Assembly: GCF_023520895.1 (NCBI RefSeq)
Contig: NZ_CP026029.1
Coordinates: 4,960,001-5,024,000, forward strand
DNA from: Paenibacillus sp. PK3_47
GTDB lineage: Bacteria > Bacillota > Bacilli > Paenibacillales > Paenibacillaceae
DNA length: 64,000 bases
Reading direction: 5' to 3'
Numbering within the stretch: the stretch's first letter is position 1; every line of letters begins with the position of its first letter. This document shows, piece by piece, positions 42,501 through 50,438 of this stretch. Made by a program: the position numbers and the translations under genes. The notes under the pieces were generated by a model. That model was not told the origin of the DNA and did no database searches. It saw only the letters and a list, made by a program, of their open reading frames with translations.

Positions 42501-43294
42501 TTAAAGTAAGCGTACTCCGTATACTCATAGCCCACTTGAATGGCCTTCCATTCCGCAGAACCGGCATCTGCCGAAATCAGTGTTTGTTCGTCTTGCGTTA
42601 GCGCGTAAAACCGGTCATGCACATAAGTAACCGAAGTTATGACTGTAGGATTTTGCGAAGGATGAATTACATTTCTTGACCATGGTCCCGACACACTTGA
42701 GGCAACCAGAATAGAACGGTCGGAAGTGCTGTGGGAAATGGCATACATCCCGTTTCCGTACGTAATCCCCGTAAAGTCGTCTGTCAGCGTGTCTCCGCCG
42801 GAAGTCCGTACAGGCGTTTGGGTCCAGGATAACCCGTCAGAAGAGGTTAGCATGACTCCCGCATCTCCAACTGCTATAAATTGCCCCTCAATAAACCGGA
42901 CATCTCTTAACTCGGAAGTCACCCCGGAAGCGGCAGGTGTCCAATGTTCCCCGTTCGTTGAGGTTTGAATGAGACCATCATTCCGGACCAGTACAAACCT
43001 GTTATTTCCGTAAGCGGCCCCGTTAAAAGTAACCATTGGATCATACTCTGACACAGAGTCCGATTCCCAGTGAAATCCGTCTTCGGACCGTGCGATGTTA
43101 CCAAAAGTACCGGCTGCAACAAAGGTTCCTTGCCCGTAAGCTACAGCCATGTATCCATGATTCTGTACCCCCTTATTGCCCTCAAAAAAGATACCGGGAT
43201 CATAAAGCGCACTTGCAGACTGTAGAGGCCATGAGCCTGCCAACAGCACCGCGACCAGGAAGGTTACCAAGCCTTGTTTTAGTGATCGATACAT
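39584..43294 (-). CDS. Large secreted SLH-domain protein with beta-propeller-like repeats
   Basis: This 1236-residue surface protein has a signal peptide (residues 1-29, ending SASA). Residues 35-610 consist of repeats like W-x(n)-VAYGNGTFVAVG and SxDGxxWT, typical of BNR/WD40-like propeller blades. A short Ig-like domain (about 615-690) follows, then a Thr/Pro/Glu/Ala linker with eight TEPTAAPT repeats, a domain of about 260 residues, and three SLH modules at the end (YINGFPDGTFRPEAGVTRAQ; GHWAGDSISLVTGQGLMIGD; GHWAANEIAAVQAAGLMQGY). The SLH modules hold it on pyruvylated cell-wall polymer. The role of the propeller is unknown, and adhesion or ligand binding is inference. AAGGAG precedes the ATG. 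Confidence 0.88.
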   Translation of the reverse strand: MYRSLKQGLVTFLVAVLLAGSWPLQSASALYDPGIFFEGNKGVQNHGYMAVAYGQGTFVAAGTFGNIARSEDGFHWESDSVSEYDPMVTFNGAAYGNNRFVLVRNDGLIQTSTNGEHWTPAASGVTSELRDVRFIEGQFIAVGDAGVMLTSSDGLSWTQTPVRTSGGDTLTDDFTGITYGNGMYAISHSTSDRSILVASSVSGPWSRNVIHPSQNPTVITSVTYVHDRFYALTQDEQTLISADAGSAEWKAIQVGYEYTEYAYFKGNYFIFNYPLYTSPTGDEEISNWQKQYHSINNYTATVAVADRLVAVGTYGISVTLDGTEWTKTLPVLSDFAYGNGTYVAVGEGDEMNYIAVSTDLTNWKEIPFSLEQEEIKQVIFADNHFIAYGNRTFAVSTDGIQWEIRNSPSLYGLYPTGLVYGNGTLVMSSSNSDLILTSKDLGRTWTEQSMTNPGVIEFADGQFIAGTMNSLMYSEDAVNWHNAVLDELPELFFPLKMVHGNGKYYMFGVTLGDEGDEEGSEVGYGYTSTDGRNWTHFEFESTEFIPLRVAYSGDIFLGSTMGVDWYSSPDGISWSPYPLGNHGTVENIKFFNGRFIALGEGGLVLTSRPVEPVAGTIDKISKAGFTVTLDQAVPGLTAGDFTLSGGVTVDSVTETNGGLTYQVSAALAEGETYTVSVTATGYRFTVGNVTIPKLPEPTATPVPEPTVTPTATPDTEPTAAPTTEPTAAPTTEPTAAPTTEPTAAPTTEPTAAPTTEPTAVPTTEPTAAPTTEPTAAPTTAPTTAPTSASGGGTTAAAPAAAATPAPATASLGDWTITVNVERAVNNGVTTDTLTLPADKTLEAVTKTTNTGGTALRIAVADARNQAGALNVQLPAASLQLIKQAGLDLGIATSYIETEVAAETLAAGSNDLYFRFTPVKDQQQREAVRQRALQTQVVQSVSNQLQPSVIATPVEIETNISSSGEVAVTLPLAGISVPDDAVQREAFLNSLAVYVEQDNNIKLVAASPVPAGNSTAGINFTAGPSTIFALLQWQGVNVSSQLTGSTAPSVPGSSYINGFPDGTFRPEAGVTRAQMAAMLARLLQSNGQPQAAAAAYPDVSQGHWAGDSISLVTGQGLMIGDTNGSFNPGQEITRAQLATIAARYAQLQPGTAAAQAYTDTSGHWAANEIAAVQAAGLMQGYSDGTFRPGQMTTRAEAVTVLNNLFNLDTSKITGSPAWRDVSTSHWAYNDIEAASRD
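40962..41154 (-). repeat. 24-bp minisatellite within the SLH gene (TEPTAAPT linker)
   Basis: Eight in-frame 24-bp units encode TEPTAAPT (one copy is TEPTAVPT). Units differ mainly at wobble positions. The repeat keeps the reading frame and also opens frames on the opposite strand, which are not genes. Confidence 0.9.
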
Positions 43295-43632
43295 CTGTTC
43301 ATCTCCTTGTCACTGATATGTAGTCCTGCAGTCTGACACATATCAAGAACTACCCAAGAGGAATACCGGTCCCTACATAATTAAGGCTTTAAAAGTTTGA
43401 AGGAGGCTTTAAAAGTTTAAAGTAAACATTTAAAATACATTAAAACTCAAGCGCGAAGCGGATTTTTAAAGAGTTAAGAACAGGCCGGTGAAAAATAAAA
43501 CAGTCCAGCTAATGTACAAATAATATACATTAATGTAAGAAATAAACCGATGGAAGGTATAGGGGGATTATTAATAGGGGAGTGATTGAGCGGTAGCACT
43601 ATTTGTGTTCCAGCGAAGGAGTGTTATTACTG

Positions 43633-44073
43633 ATGAAGCGTGATAAAGAACTGTACCCAAAAGGAGTGATACTCCGGTTTGGAACCGTTGCATTGAACCA
43701 TTTATTTATCATTTATATCTTGGATATAAAAATGGGAGAAGCCGCAGGAATACTTGAGTGGTTGATTGCTTATTTCTGTCCGGTTATTTTAATATGCACA
43801 ACCTGTTCAATGGCTCTAAAAATGAAAAAAATCAGGTGTGATGTGCTCTGGATGATTTGCAGTCTTTTGCCGGTTACCGGAGTTTTATACAATCTAAAAC
43901 AGCTGAGTGAACATAAAGGTACAGAACCGGGTATTGTAGATCTTAGTCATCTTGATCTGGAGTTAATTGATGGCCAGATTGTTTGGTTATTCTTTTTTCC
44001 GTTAGCATTCTCGATGATTCAAATAATGTTAATGTTTGGATTATGGATATTGAGAGTAACCAGGGAAGAGTGA
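43633..44073 (+). CDS. Small membrane protein, tandem paralogue 1 (146 aa)
   Basis: I do not recognise the family. The protein has four hydrophobic segments: one with HLFIIYILDIKMG, two around LIAYFCPVILIC and DVLWMICSLLPVTGVLY, and one at the C terminus (VWLFFFPLAFSMIQIMLMF). The first helix ending in LDIK, the middle C-x-x-LW-x-x-S-x-x-P motif and the C-terminal helix recur in the next two genes, so the three are related. ATG 43633 follows GAAGGAG at 12 bases; the ATG at 43603 would put that site inside the gene. The 330 bases before it are AT-rich without a gene. Confidence 0.75.
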   Translation: MKRDKELYPKGVILRFGTVALNHLFIIYILDIKMGEAAGILEWLIAYFCPVILICTTCSMALKMKKIRCDVLWMICSLLPVTGVLYNLKQLSEHKGTEPGIVDLSHLDLELIDGQIVWLFFFPLAFSMIQIMLMFGLWILRVTREE

Positions 44074-44208
44074 GAGAGCGGGAGGAAATTTGGGGTGTCC
44101 ACAAGATAGCTATTGATTACAAATGTTCATCGGATTAGAAATTGTGGGTCACGGTTTTGTCCAATAGTGAGGTGTAGATGAAAACTGAAAGGTAAATTCA
44201 TAACCAGG

Positions 44209-44616
44209 ATGCAAGCGATTTTACAAGTTGGATTCATTGTCGCAATACATATATTTTTTATCTTTTTACTGGATTTAAAAAAAGGAATATGGGAGCAGGA
44301 GACGCTGAAGCAAGCATTCTTAATATATTCTGTGCTGGCATTTTTACTTTACATATCTTGCAGGATGTCACTAGTCACAAGGAAGCCAAGTTATAATGTG
44401 CTTTGGTTTTGTGTGAGTACTATTCCTAGTACCGGCTTTCTGTTTCTTCTTTTTAAAAACACAGGGGATGACGCCGCTGAGTTTGGTTTTGTTGATATGA
44501 AATTTGACAGCGGTGTTATCGAATTGGTAGTCATTTTTCCTTTCATATTTTTTATAGTTCAGTTCCTTCTTATTATTGCACTATGGGTATTGAAAATTCC
44601 GGAGGATAAAGGATGA
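44209..44616 (+). CDS. Small membrane protein, tandem paralogue 2 (135 aa)
   Basis: This 135-residue protein has the same four-helix plan as its neighbours: HIFFIFLLDLKKG, a middle pair with SYNVLWFCVSTIPSTGFLFLL, and a hydrophobic end (VVIFPFIFFIVQFLLII). No known domain is visible. The ribosome site before ATG 44209 is weak. Just upstream, ATGAAAACTGAAAGGTAA (44178-44195) is a five-codon frame with a GAGGTG site and could act as a leader. The stop overlaps the next start by four bases (ATGA), so genes 2 and 3 are coupled. Confidence 0.7.
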   Translation: MQAILQVGFIVAIHIFFIFLLDLKKGIWEQETLKQAFLIYSVLAFLLYISCRMSLVTRKPSYNVLWFCVSTIPSTGFLFLLFKNTGDDAAEFGFVDMKFDSGVIELVVIFPFIFFIVQFLLIIALWVLKIPEDKG

Positions 44617-45038
44617 AACCGCTCAAGACAGCGATCCTAGCCGTTCTTTGTGTATCATTAGTTGTCGGATTGCATCTAATCTTAATTTGTTTTCTTGATA
44701 TAAGAGTAGAAGGCCGGGATACAGAATTCATAAAAGAAATAAGCAAGGTGTACTTTTTGCCGCTCTTGTTGTGCTTTATCAATTGTTATATGTGTATAGA
44801 GACCAAAAGGGTAAAGTACCATGTCACTTGGTTTTTGGTGTCTACGATCCCAAGCGGTCTGCTCCTGTTATTTATCAAAGGGATACAAAATACCGGGGAG
44901 GAAGAAGTTAGAGGTTTTGTTACTATTGAATTTTTTCCGAGGTATCTTCTGGAAATGCTTTATCTGCTCCCTGGAAGCATAGGAATAACACAGTTTATTT
45001 TGTTGATATATTATCTGATTACATTAAGAAAAAAGTAG
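44613..45038 (+). CDS. Small membrane protein, tandem paralogue 3 (141 aa)
   Basis: This 141-residue protein has the helix plan of the two preceding genes: LHLILICFLDIRVEG, a middle pair with KYHVTWFLVSTIPSGLLLLFI and a C-terminal helix LLPGSIGITQFILLIYYL ending in basic residues. The W-F-x-x-S-T-I-P-S motif is shared closely with paralogue 2. The function is unknown. GGAGG lies before the overlapping ATG. The gene ends shortly before a terminator, beyond which the YheC/YheD operon converges. Confidence 0.75.
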   Translation: MKPLKTAILAVLCVSLVVGLHLILICFLDIRVEGRDTEFIKEISKVYFLPLLLCFINCYMCIETKRVKYHVTWFLVSTIPSGLLLLFIKGIQNTGEEEVRGFVTIEFFPRYLLEMLYLLPGSIGITQFILLIYYLITLRKK

Positions 45039-45057
45039 TGTCCAGCACTTACACAAA

Positions 45058-45105
45058 CAACCGCCCCTCCGACTAATGAGCGGAAGAAGCGGTTGTTTTT
45101 TTTAT
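45058..45105. terminator. Terminator between the membrane-protein genes and the yhe operon
   Basis: AACAACCGC (45058-45066) and GCGGTTGTT (45091-45099) with an inner TCCG/CGGA pair are followed by TTTTTTT on the plus strand; it can also serve the convergent operon. Confidence 0.85.
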
Positions 45106-45108
45106 GTT

Positions 45109-46239
45109 CTATTCCTCCGCAGCCTTCACCGGAGCAGGCGCATTCTTGTTTTTGTACACCCACATCGCGTACTCCAGCGGGCGCAGCAGGGCTTTGCGGT
45201 AGGTGCCGCTGTCGCCGGAGCGGGCGAATACTTCGCGGGCCGGCTTGGGGTTGACTTCCAGCACGAAGATTCTGCCTTCCCGGTCGATGGCAAGGTCCAG
45301 TGCCAGCTCGCACAGGGTACCGAAGCTCTCCTCCAGAAAAGCGGCGGCATCGAGCCCCAGCTTCTCGGCGGCTTTCATCGCCTTGGCTGCTTTTTCTTCA
45401 CTGCCCAGCCACTCCTTGAGCAGCTTCTCCGCGCGGACCGCATGCCCGCCGCCGTGCAGGTTGGAGGTGACACTCCGTGCGGCTCCAACCCGTCCGGCCA
45501 TCCCGGTCAGCTCCCAGACGCCCTGGCCATTCTTCTGCACGAGCATGCGGTAGTCGTGAAAACGTCCGCCGGGCAGACGCAGCGGGATACCCTGCTGAAC
45601 CAGGAACTTCCCGCCGATGCACCACTGCCGGACAATGGAATCCAGCCGGGTCAGCGATACTTTCCGCGGGGTGATGATCTGCCGGTTCTGGCGGCGCCCC
45701 TGGATATCGAAGGAGCTGTGGCCGTCTTTGATCCGCTCAATCCGCAGGATCCCGCGGCCTCCTGTGCCGTTGATCGGCTTAACATAAACCACGGGACTGA
45801 TTTTTAGCATCCGCTGCAGGTCCGCAGAGGACTGGTACAGAACGGTTGCCGGCATATGCTGGCGGAACCGGCTCTTTTGCGAAAAGGTCTGATGTATCGT
45901 CCATTTATTGCGCAGCGGCCGGTTCAGGAAGGTAAGGTGATTATAGCGGGAGCGGAAGGTCAGCAGCTGCTGAAAACGCTGGCTGCGCTGGATCCGGCAG
46001 CGGTCGTAGATCATGTCGGGGAACTTCCGCCATTTGCGTGACCACTTGCCGCTCCCGGTGTCATAGACCAGCGCATGGATCAGCTCTTTGCCGGCATGGA
46101 CATCAGCGGGGGTAAACACAAAGATATCCAGTCCTATTTTGCCGCCTTCAATGATCATCTTCCGGTATACGGTTTTCTCTTCCAGCTGCTTTGCGTCGTT
46201 CAGGTACAGGGTGAGGATGCCTAAGACGGGTTCTGGCAC
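45109..46239 (-). CDS. YheC/YheD-family ATP-grasp protein (paralogue 5 of the operon)
   Basis: This 376-residue protein is a short-form YheC/YheD member without the extra N-terminal domain. It shows FPDMIYDRCR, the ATP-grasp segment VVYVKPINGTGGRGILRIER, LVQQGIPLRLPGGRFHDYRM, LVQKNGQGVWELTG and the metal-binding end LDLAIDREGRIFVLEVNPKP. In Bacillus YheC and YheD are endospore coat-associated; the ATP-grasp fold suggests ligation of an amine to a carboxylate, but no substrate is known. It is the last gene of a six-gene operon; its start overlaps the end of the GNAT gene by 19 bases. Confidence 0.9.
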   Translation of the reverse strand: MPEPVLGILTLYLNDAKQLEEKTVYRKMIIEGGKIGLDIFVFTPADVHAGKELIHALVYDTGSGKWSRKWRKFPDMIYDRCRIQRSQRFQQLLTFRSRYNHLTFLNRPLRNKWTIHQTFSQKSRFRQHMPATVLYQSSADLQRMLKISPVVYVKPINGTGGRGILRIERIKDGHSSFDIQGRRQNRQIITPRKVSLTRLDSIVRQWCIGGKFLVQQGIPLRLPGGRFHDYRMLVQKNGQGVWELTGMAGRVGAARSVTSNLHGGGHAVRAEKLLKEWLGSEEKAAKAMKAAEKLGLDAAAFLEESFGTLCELALDLAIDREGRIFVLEVNPKPAREVFARSGDSGTYRKALLRPLEYAMWVYKNKNAPAPVKAAEE

Positions 46240-46739
46240 AGGAAATCACCTTCTTGTGGAAGATTTGCAGGGCGCTCAGCCCTCTGCAGCGACGCCATCA
46301 GCAGTGTGGGCTTGCCTGTAGGGCCGTTCTTCAGCTCCACAGCGGCAAGCCCGGTATTGAAGCACATTTTCAGGCTGGAGGTGTTGTCGGCAGCAACGCT
46401 GCATGTAAGCCGGCCGAGACGTTCGAGCTGCCTGGAGAGCAGCGCGGTGCCTATGTGCTTCCTCCGGTACAAAGGGTGCACGGCAACCAGGCAGGCCTCT
46501 TCGCCGAAGCCGGACACGAAGCTGACGCCGGCCAGCTGGCGGCCGTTCTGGCCGCGTACAGTGGCGACGAGCAGCGAAGTGCCCGGCTGACCGAGCTGCT
46601 CCGGCGTCAGAGAGGCCAGCACCCTGCATCCGCGGAGCGTAATCCGCCGCTCCCCGTGTTCCCTCACAAATTTCAGCAGTCCGGACAGCCTGGCATTCCA
46701 CTGCTCCGGGTTGCAGTCATAAATAGAGGATATCTGCAT
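46221..46739 (-). CDS. GNAT-family N-acetyltransferase
   Basis: This 172-residue protein has the GNAT acetyl-CoA signature: a beta4 strand GVSFVSGFGEEACLVAVHPL and motif A YRRKHIGTALLSRQLERL (R/Q-x-x-G-x-G/A), then SLKMCFNTGLAAVELKNGP. The acceptor is unknown. ATG 46739 follows AAAGGAAGTG; the frame runs further up without a site. Its position inside an ATP-grasp operon is unusual, and suggests a joint pathway in which acetylation or a peptide-like bond is made on the same molecule. Confidence 0.85.
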   Translation of the reverse strand: MQISSIYDCNPEQWNARLSGLLKFVREHGERRITLRGCRVLASLTPEQLGQPGTSLLVATVRGQNGRQLAGVSFVSGFGEEACLVAVHPLYRRKHIGTALLSRQLERLGRLTCSVAADNTSSLKMCFNTGLAAVELKNGPTGKPTLLMASLQRAERPANLPQEGDFLCQNPS

Positions 46740-46761
46740 GGTGTCACTTCCTTTACGGGTT

Positions 46762-47874
46762 CTACTTGTTCTGGCGGGCCAGGTGCTGGCAGTACTGAAA
46801 AATCCGTTCCAGCGACAGCTTGCGGATCGCCGGCTCATCGAATTTCATCGGCCGGGAGTTGGCCTCGAAGAACCAGAGGCCGCCTTCCTCATCCACGCCG
46901 AGGTCCATGGACATTTCACCGATCATATTGTCGGAAGCCCGTTCAATCTGCCGGGCAATAAGCAGCGCTGTGGTGGGGACATTCTTCAGAATGGCAGCAG
47001 CTCTTTCTGTACCGAAGGTTCCTTCCAGCATGCTCGCCGGCTCCTCAATGGAGCCGCCGCGCGGCACGTGGGTAGTGATGCTGCGGGCGCCTGCCAGCCT
47101 TGCCCCGACTCCGGTCACTGACCATGCGCCTCTGCCGTTCTTTTGCAGAAGTACTCTGAGATCAAAAGGTCTGCCGCGGTGCGTAGCCAGTACGATGGCC
47201 TGCTGGATAATGTAGCGGGTTTTGCCCTTTTCCCTGAGAATCCGTGCCCACAAGCGGTCCATGGAGGCCGCTTTGTAGGTCACGTTCTTCTTACCGGTCT
47301 GGATCTGCAGCCGGAAGGGCAGGGTGGAATCCGCACGGTATCTCAGCCGCATGATTCCTTTGCCTGCTTTGCCGTTCTCCGGCTTGAGGTAGAGGCTGTC
47401 ATGCTGCTGCAGCATCGCCGCAATCGTCTGGGGGCTGCGCAGGCGTCTTGTTTTGGGCACATGCTTTGAGGTGGAGCGGGACTCCTTCAGCCATTCGAAC
47501 AGATTCCATTTATTGAAGAAAAAAGGATTGTACAGCTGAATATGCTCATGCTCCAGGCACTCGGCAATTTTTCGGGCAACAGGTGCTTTTTCCTCTTCCT
47601 CACGGTTCGAGATCCGGTTATAAATCACCTGGGGCAGGGGGAAGGGGCTGCTGTACCACAGCTTGCCGGTTGCAGATGGGACGTACCCGTTAACTGTCCG
47701 TTCATCCAGTTTAAGATCACGGGTGGTCACAACATACACCAGGTAACCCTGCTCCCGGCCGGTACGGATGATATCGCGGAAGTTGCTGCGGTTGCCGCGA
47801 AACTGCCGGATCCGGTCACTGGTCGTCAATATTGCAATTACGGGCTTGCTCTGGTCCGGAATTCGGGAGTTCAC
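46762..47874 (-). CDS. YheC/YheD-family ATP-grasp protein (paralogue 4 of the operon)
   Basis: This 370-residue short-form member begins with a VIAILTTSDRIRQFRGNRSN segment, then VIYNRISNREEEEK, LYLKPENGKAGKGIMRLRY, YIIQQAIVLATHRGRPFDLR, LLQKNGRGAWSVTG and the end MDLGVDEEGGLWFFEANSRP. The ATP-grasp residues Asp, Glu and Asn at the end are present. The GTG start at 47874 overlaps the stop of the upstream gene (GTGA) and has AGGAGGG upstream. Same operon as its neighbours. Confidence 0.9.
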   Translation of the reverse strand: MNSRIPDQSKPVIAILTTSDRIRQFRGNRSNFRDIIRTGREQGYLVYVVTTRDLKLDERTVNGYVPSATGKLWYSSPFPLPQVIYNRISNREEEEKAPVARKIAECLEHEHIQLYNPFFFNKWNLFEWLKESRSTSKHVPKTRRLRSPQTIAAMLQQHDSLYLKPENGKAGKGIMRLRYRADSTLPFRLQIQTGKKNVTYKAASMDRLWARILREKGKTRYIIQQAIVLATHRGRPFDLRVLLQKNGRGAWSVTGVGARLAGARSITTHVPRGGSIEEPASMLEGTFGTERAAAILKNVPTTALLIARQIERASDNMIGEMSMDLGVDEEGGLWFFEANSRPMKFDEPAIRKLSLERIFQYCQHLARQNK

Positions 47875-49244
47875 AGGTCATCCCTCCTGCGGAATTTGCT
47901 GAGATACAGGCAATGCTCCAGGATATGCTCGACGGAAGCTTTGCCCTCAGCACGCAGGGAGGGATGGCGGAAGATGGAGCGTCCCGGCTTGGCGTTAGCC
48001 TCAAACATCCAGATGTCCTCATCCTGGTCAATTCCTAGATCAAAGCCGATTTCACCAAGCAGATGCCGGTGCTGAATTTCAAGCGATTCAGCGAGTTTGA
48101 CGGCGGTTGCTTTGGCACGCTGGAGGACTTCATCGGATCTTGCCCCGAATACGCGGCCCAGCGCCTGCTGAGGTGTAAGCAGAGCCCCGCCGTTCTTCAG
48201 GTGGGTGGTGACACTTCCGCGTCCGGCTTTTTTGGCTCCGATACCGACAACGACCCACTGGTTACTGCCGTTCTTATGCATATGGAAGCGGAAATCAATC
48301 GGGCAGTTGTCAATTTCGATCAGCCGGATACCCTGCTGGACGACATAGTTATGCAGGCTCTGGCCGTGGCGTCCGCGCAGCATGCGCATCAGGCTGTCGA
48401 AGCTGGTAAAACGCAGCAGCACATTTTTGCCGTTCCGGCGGTAGCGCGCGAAGTAGCCTTTTTTGGGAAGATAAGTGAGCCTGTAGATTCCGTGACCCAG
48501 ACTGCCTGCAGAAGGCTTATAGTAGACAAAATGATGACGGTCGAGCATATCCCGCATTTTGTCGGGAGTCGGATTGCTGTGCGTTTCAGGGACATGGCGG
48601 TTCGCTGCACCGTCATTTTCCAGCAGCCGGTAAATATCGGATTTATTGAAAAAGCTCCAGTTAAAATACGGAATTCTTTTACGCATGAACCTTTCGCGGA
48701 GCTGATTGATGTAAGGCGAGGTTTCAGCCCTGCGGCTCGGCAGGCGGTTATAGACTACATCGGGAAGAGGGACCATTTTGCGCTCGAATTTGCCGGCCGC
48801 ATTCAGGAAGTACCCGTTCACCTGCTCCATCTGCCAGTTGATATCACGGGGCATGAAGGCAAAGATGTAGCATTTGTTGCTCCCTTCGCGCAGCAGCTGC
48901 TTGATGAACCCGGTGCGGGAGCCAAAGGGCTGATTAAGAGATCCCGACCCGTCGGAGAGCACCCCGACCAGCGGTCCGAGCTGTACTTCGTCATTTTGCA
49001 GGTTCCGTAAATAGACCCCGCCTGATTTCGGGATTTTGATGGCGCTCTTTACTCCTTTGGCCAGGAAAAGATGCTTGCCGGCACGCTTGATCGGCTTGAT
49101 CATTGCCGGAGTGGCATCCTTTCCCAGCCGCAGGCGGATGTTTTTCTTGCCGGACAGTTTCAGGCTTTTCATCAGTTCACCCGAGACATAGACGACTCTT
49201 TGGGGCTGCTTGGTGAAATGCACATTGCAAAAAGTGAGACCCAT
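47871..49244 (-). CDS. YheC/YheD-family ATP-grasp protein (long form, paralogue 3)
   Basis: This 457-residue protein has an extra N-terminal domain of about 100 residues (MGLTFCNVHFTKQPQRVVYV, SLKLSGKKNIRLRLGKDA) before the YheC/YheD core. The core shows LVGVLSDGSGSLNQPFG, VVYNRLPSRRAETSPYI, FVYYKPSAGSLGHGIYRL, YVVQQGIRLIEIDNCPIDFR and the end IGFDLGIDQDEDIWMFEANA. Only this paralogue and the one at 50439 have the extra domain. ATG 49244 follows CTAAGGAGG, 13 bases after the previous stop. Confidence 0.9.
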   Translation of the reverse strand: MGLTFCNVHFTKQPQRVVYVSGELMKSLKLSGKKNIRLRLGKDATPAMIKPIKRAGKHLFLAKGVKSAIKIPKSGGVYLRNLQNDEVQLGPLVGVLSDGSGSLNQPFGSRTGFIKQLLREGSNKCYIFAFMPRDINWQMEQVNGYFLNAAGKFERKMVPLPDVVYNRLPSRRAETSPYINQLRERFMRKRIPYFNWSFFNKSDIYRLLENDGAANRHVPETHSNPTPDKMRDMLDRHHFVYYKPSAGSLGHGIYRLTYLPKKGYFARYRRNGKNVLLRFTSFDSLMRMLRGRHGQSLHNYVVQQGIRLIEIDNCPIDFRFHMHKNGSNQWVVVGIGAKKAGRGSVTTHLKNGGALLTPQQALGRVFGARSDEVLQRAKATAVKLAESLEIQHRHLLGEIGFDLGIDQDEDIWMFEANAKPGRSIFRHPSLRAEGKASVEHILEHCLYLSKFRRRDDL

Positions 49245-49257
49245 TGATGAATCCTCC

Positions 49258-50424
49258 TTAGGAACCATTAATATCATTCTCCCGCCGGTAACGGAACTGT
49301 CTGCGCTGCTGCTTGCGGATGGCCGCGGAGTGAAGCAGCAGATGCCGTGCATACCGCAGCGGGTTCTCGGCGGCGAGCTTAGCAGCCCTGCGGTCACCCG
49401 TCAGCCGGAACACCGTGCGTCCTGGCTTGGAATTGGCTTCAAGCAGATAAATTCTGCCGCCGGCGTCAATGCCGAAATCAAGGCCAAGCTCCCCTAGTCT
49501 GCCGCAGGCTTCCTCCAGCAGGGGAGGCAGGAGAGCCGCGGCTTCCTCAAGCTCTTCGATCAGGTCGTTTGCGGTATTGCCGTATTCTGCAAGCAGGAAG
49601 GGCAGGGCAGGAACCGCAGTACCTCCGCCATGGAGGTTCGAGGTAAGTGATCCGCGGTGACCCATCCGGACGGCCATGCCGGTCAGGCTCCAGGCACCCC
49701 GGCCATTCTTCTGCACAAGCACACGCACATCGAACGGCTGCCCCCCGTTCCCGGTGAGCTGCAGGTAAGGCTGTATAATATAGCGGCGCTGGCCGATAAA
49801 TTCATGGATCCAGTCCAGACCGTCCGCCACCCTGCTGAACGCATGCCTGAAAGGTTTGTTTTCCCCGTCCCGGCCTCTGAGGCTTAAGCCGCCGCCCTGC
49901 TTGCCGTTCAGACGTACCGCATGAAGTGTCCGCTTGCCGTGGGAGCCGGTATGAGGCTTCAGAAAGATGCCGTACTCTCTTTCGGCCAGCATGGTGCCGA
50001 GGTCTCCGGTGCCGGTATACAGCCGGGTTTCCGGCAGCCATCTTGCGGCCTTAAGGCTGCGCCGCAATATTTCATATACCTGCCATTTCCCCGGAAGTCC
50101 GCGGGACCAGGGAAGTGTGCGGTACAGCGCGTTAAGGGCAGCGGCTGCTTTTCTCCGGTCTCCGGGAGTCGCATACAGGCAGCGGTTATACAGGATGTCG
50201 GGGGCAGCGGCCTGTTTGTATTCCCACTGGCCGTTAATCCAGATGTATCCGCGTACGGATTGGCCATCTGCCGCGACACCTTCCGGGTTAAAAACCAGCA
50301 CCTCCAGATCATACTGCGGGGCTGCGCGGCATAATTGACTGCAGAACTCCGGTTCTGCAATGGGAGGATTGCTGAGGCGCCGGCTGGTCATGATCCCAAA
50401 AAGCCCCATAGCTGTGTCTGTCAT
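49258..50424 (-). CDS. YheC/YheD-family ATP-grasp protein (paralogue 2)
   Basis: This 388-residue short-form member shows APDILYNRCLYATPGDRRK, YGIFLKPHTGSHGKRTLHAV, YIIQPYLQLTGNGGQPFDVR, LVQKNGRGAWSLTGMAVR and the end LGLDFGIDAGGRIYLLEANS. The Lys in the K-P-x-x-G-S-x-G-K/R loop and the terminal D/E/N set fit an active ATP-grasp enzyme. AAAGGAGGG precedes the ATG; gaps to its neighbours are 13-14 bases. It is closest in layout to paralogue 5 (shared LHGGG segment after LTSN). Confidence 0.9.
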   Translation of the reverse strand: MTDTAMGLFGIMTSRRLSNPPIAEPEFCSQLCRAAPQYDLEVLVFNPEGVAADGQSVRGYIWINGQWEYKQAAAPDILYNRCLYATPGDRRKAAAALNALYRTLPWSRGLPGKWQVYEILRRSLKAARWLPETRLYTGTGDLGTMLAEREYGIFLKPHTGSHGKRTLHAVRLNGKQGGGLSLRGRDGENKPFRHAFSRVADGLDWIHEFIGQRRYIIQPYLQLTGNGGQPFDVRVLVQKNGRGAWSLTGMAVRMGHRGSLTSNLHGGGTAVPALPFLLAEYGNTANDLIEELEEAAALLPPLLEEACGRLGELGLDFGIDAGGRIYLLEANSKPGRTVFRLTGDRRAAKLAAENPLRYARHLLLHSAAIRKQQRRQFRYRRENDINGS

Positions 50425-50438
50425 GATGCCCTCCTTTG

